A DNA stretch of 7,134 bases from positions 1 to 7,134 of the forward strand of contig JAKISV010000142.1 in the NCBI GenBank assembly GCA_021648425.1, given 5' to 3'. Source of the stretch: Rhizobiaceae bacterium (GTDB taxonomy: Bacteria; Pseudomonadota; Alphaproteobacteria; Rhizobiales; Rhizobiaceae). The notes beneath the pieces are model-generated. The model saw nothing but the letters and a program-made list of their open reading frames with translations. It was not told the DNA's origin and made no database searches. Position 1 is the stretch's first letter. Each line of letters opens with the position of its first letter. This document shows, in pieces, positions 6,161-7,134 of the stretch. The position numbers were made by a program, and so were the translations under genes.

Positions 6161-7134
6161 ATGTCTATAAAAGCTTTTATCGCCGGATGCACCGGTACTG
6201 AATTAAGTGAAGAAGAAGTGGCGTTTTTCCGCGAGGAACAGCCCTGGGGTTTCATTTTATTCGCCCGCAATATTGAAGAGCGCCAGCAGGTTCAGCGCCT
6301 TACCCGACAAATGCGCGAATGCGTAGGGCGGGCAGATGCGCCCATACTGATTGATGAAGAAGGCGGTCGGGTGCAGCGTTTGCGGCCCCCCCAATGGAAT
6401 TCGTACCCGCCAGGGCGCAAACTTGGTGATTTATTTGTACGCGATAATACAAAAGGCAGGCGGGCTGCCTGGTTACAGGCGCGATTGATTGCCCATGATC
6501 TGGATGAAATCGGCATCAATGTCGATTGCCTGCCAGTGCTTGATGTGCCGGTGGAAGGTGCCCATGACGCGATCGGTGACCGCGCTTACAGCCTTGATCC
6601 AGATGTTGTTGGCGAAATTGGCAAGGTTGTATGTGAGGGATTGCTGGCAGGGGGTGTTTTGCCCATTGTCAAACATATGCCTGGCCACGGGCGGGCATTT
6701 TGCGACAGTCACTTTGATCTGCCGCGCGTTGACATTGATCTCGAAACATTGCTGGAGAGCGACTTTAAACCATTCAAACACCTGAACGATGCCGGGATGG
6801 CGATGAGTGCTCATATTGTTTTTGAGGCGATAGACGGTGACAATCCGACCACTACATCTGCCAGACTGATTGAAGAAATTATTCGCGGTAAAATCGGGTT
6901 TGACGGCCTGTTGATGAGCGATGATATCTCCATGCAGGCGCTGTGCGGGGATTATAGTAAAAGAACAAAATCAACTTTTGCTGCAGGCTGCGATATCGTG
7001 CTTCATTGCAATGGTTTGATGGAGGAAATGCGTGAGGTGGCTGAGGTTACGCCTGTACTTGCTGAAAAAGCTTTGGAGAGAGCAAACAGGGCGCTTGCAC
7101 AACTGAGACCTGCTGGTAATGAAGACATTGAAGA
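6161..7134 (+). CDS. nagZ: Beta-N-acetylhexosaminidase NagZ (GH3), 3'-truncated by window end
   Basis: A cytoplasmic glycoside hydrolase family 3 enzyme that removes N-acetylglucosamine from anhydromuropeptides during peptidoglycan recycling. The visible 324 codons contain the family hallmarks in order: WGFILFARNIE (about 29-39), LIDEEGGRVQRL, IGINVDCLPVLDVP, IGDRAYSLDP, KHMPGHG at 171-177, and the flexible catalytic loop with Asp182-Ser183-His184. That Asp-His pair corresponds to the NagZ general acid/base dyad. The putative nucleophile is Asp254 in LLMSDDISMQAL. Usual lengths are near 335-345 residues, so only a short C-terminal tail is missing and the core looks intact. The ATG at 6161 gives the family-like MSIKAFIAGCTG start; an in-frame GTG at 6143 would add six residues. 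Neither start has a strong ribosome binding site. Its position near a SPOR gene fits a cell-wall theme; scpA would be the expected next gene, but it is not in view. Confidence 0.95.
   Translation, partial: MSIKAFIAGCTGTELSEEEVAFFREEQPWGFILFARNIEERQQVQRLTRQMRECVGRADAPILIDEEGGRVQRLRPPQWNSYPPGRKLGDLFVRDNTKGRRAAWLQARLIAHDLDEIGINVDCLPVLDVPVEGAHDAIGDRAYSLDPDVVGEIGKVVCEGLLAGGVLPIVKHMPGHGRAFCDSHFDLPRVDIDLETLLESDFKPFKHLNDAGMAMSAHIVFEAIDGDNPTTTSARLIEEIIRGKIGFDGLLMSDDISMQALCGDYSKRTKSTFAAGCDIVLHCNGLMEEMREVAEVTPVLAEKALERANRALAQLRPAGNEDIE

Noticed and set aside
6489..6814. Open frames on both strands inside nagZ
   Set aside because: They lie in other frames of a gene whose catalytic motifs are contiguous from 6161 to the window end, and they have no independent support.

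Overview
The window looks like a chromosomal housekeeping segment from an alphaproteobacterium, most likely Rhizobiales-like. The evidence is the style of each protein and the gene order: dGTPase-like HD phosphohydrolase, arginyl-tRNA synthetase, long SPOR-domain membrane protein, then beta-N-acetylhexosaminidase NagZ. I recall this order from many Rhizobiales genomes, where scpA, scpB and tat genes usually follow. Base composition is moderate by eye and even across the window. I cannot name a genus.

Layout: positions 2-1165 (+) hold a dNTP triphosphohydrolase gene cut off at its 5' end by the window edge. A short gap leads to a complete argS (about 1205-2977, +). After 113 nt comes a 747-residue single-pass SPOR-domain protein (3091-5334, +), followed by a clear intrinsic terminator (5359-5390). 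The three genes have the same orientation, with no terminator visible between them, so they could be one transcription unit ending at that hairpin. A LysE/RhtB-type exporter gene (5432-6058) lies on the opposite strand. A 102-nt divergent intergenic region separates it from nagZ (6161 to the window end, +), which lacks only its last few codons.

Functionally, the block joins nucleotide-pool control (dGTPase), translation (ArgS) and cell-wall work. The SPOR protein should bind glycan strands stripped of stem peptides at division or growth sites. NagZ should remove N-acetylglucosamine from recycled anhydromuropeptides in the cytoplasm. The exporter has no evident tie to either and looks like an insertion into an otherwise familiar cluster.

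I found no tRNA, rRNA, CRISPR array, insertion sequence, phage gene or defence system, and nothing that amounts to a new biological system. The least explained part is the roughly 445-residue cytoplasmic tail of the SPOR protein, with its spaced short acidic motifs.
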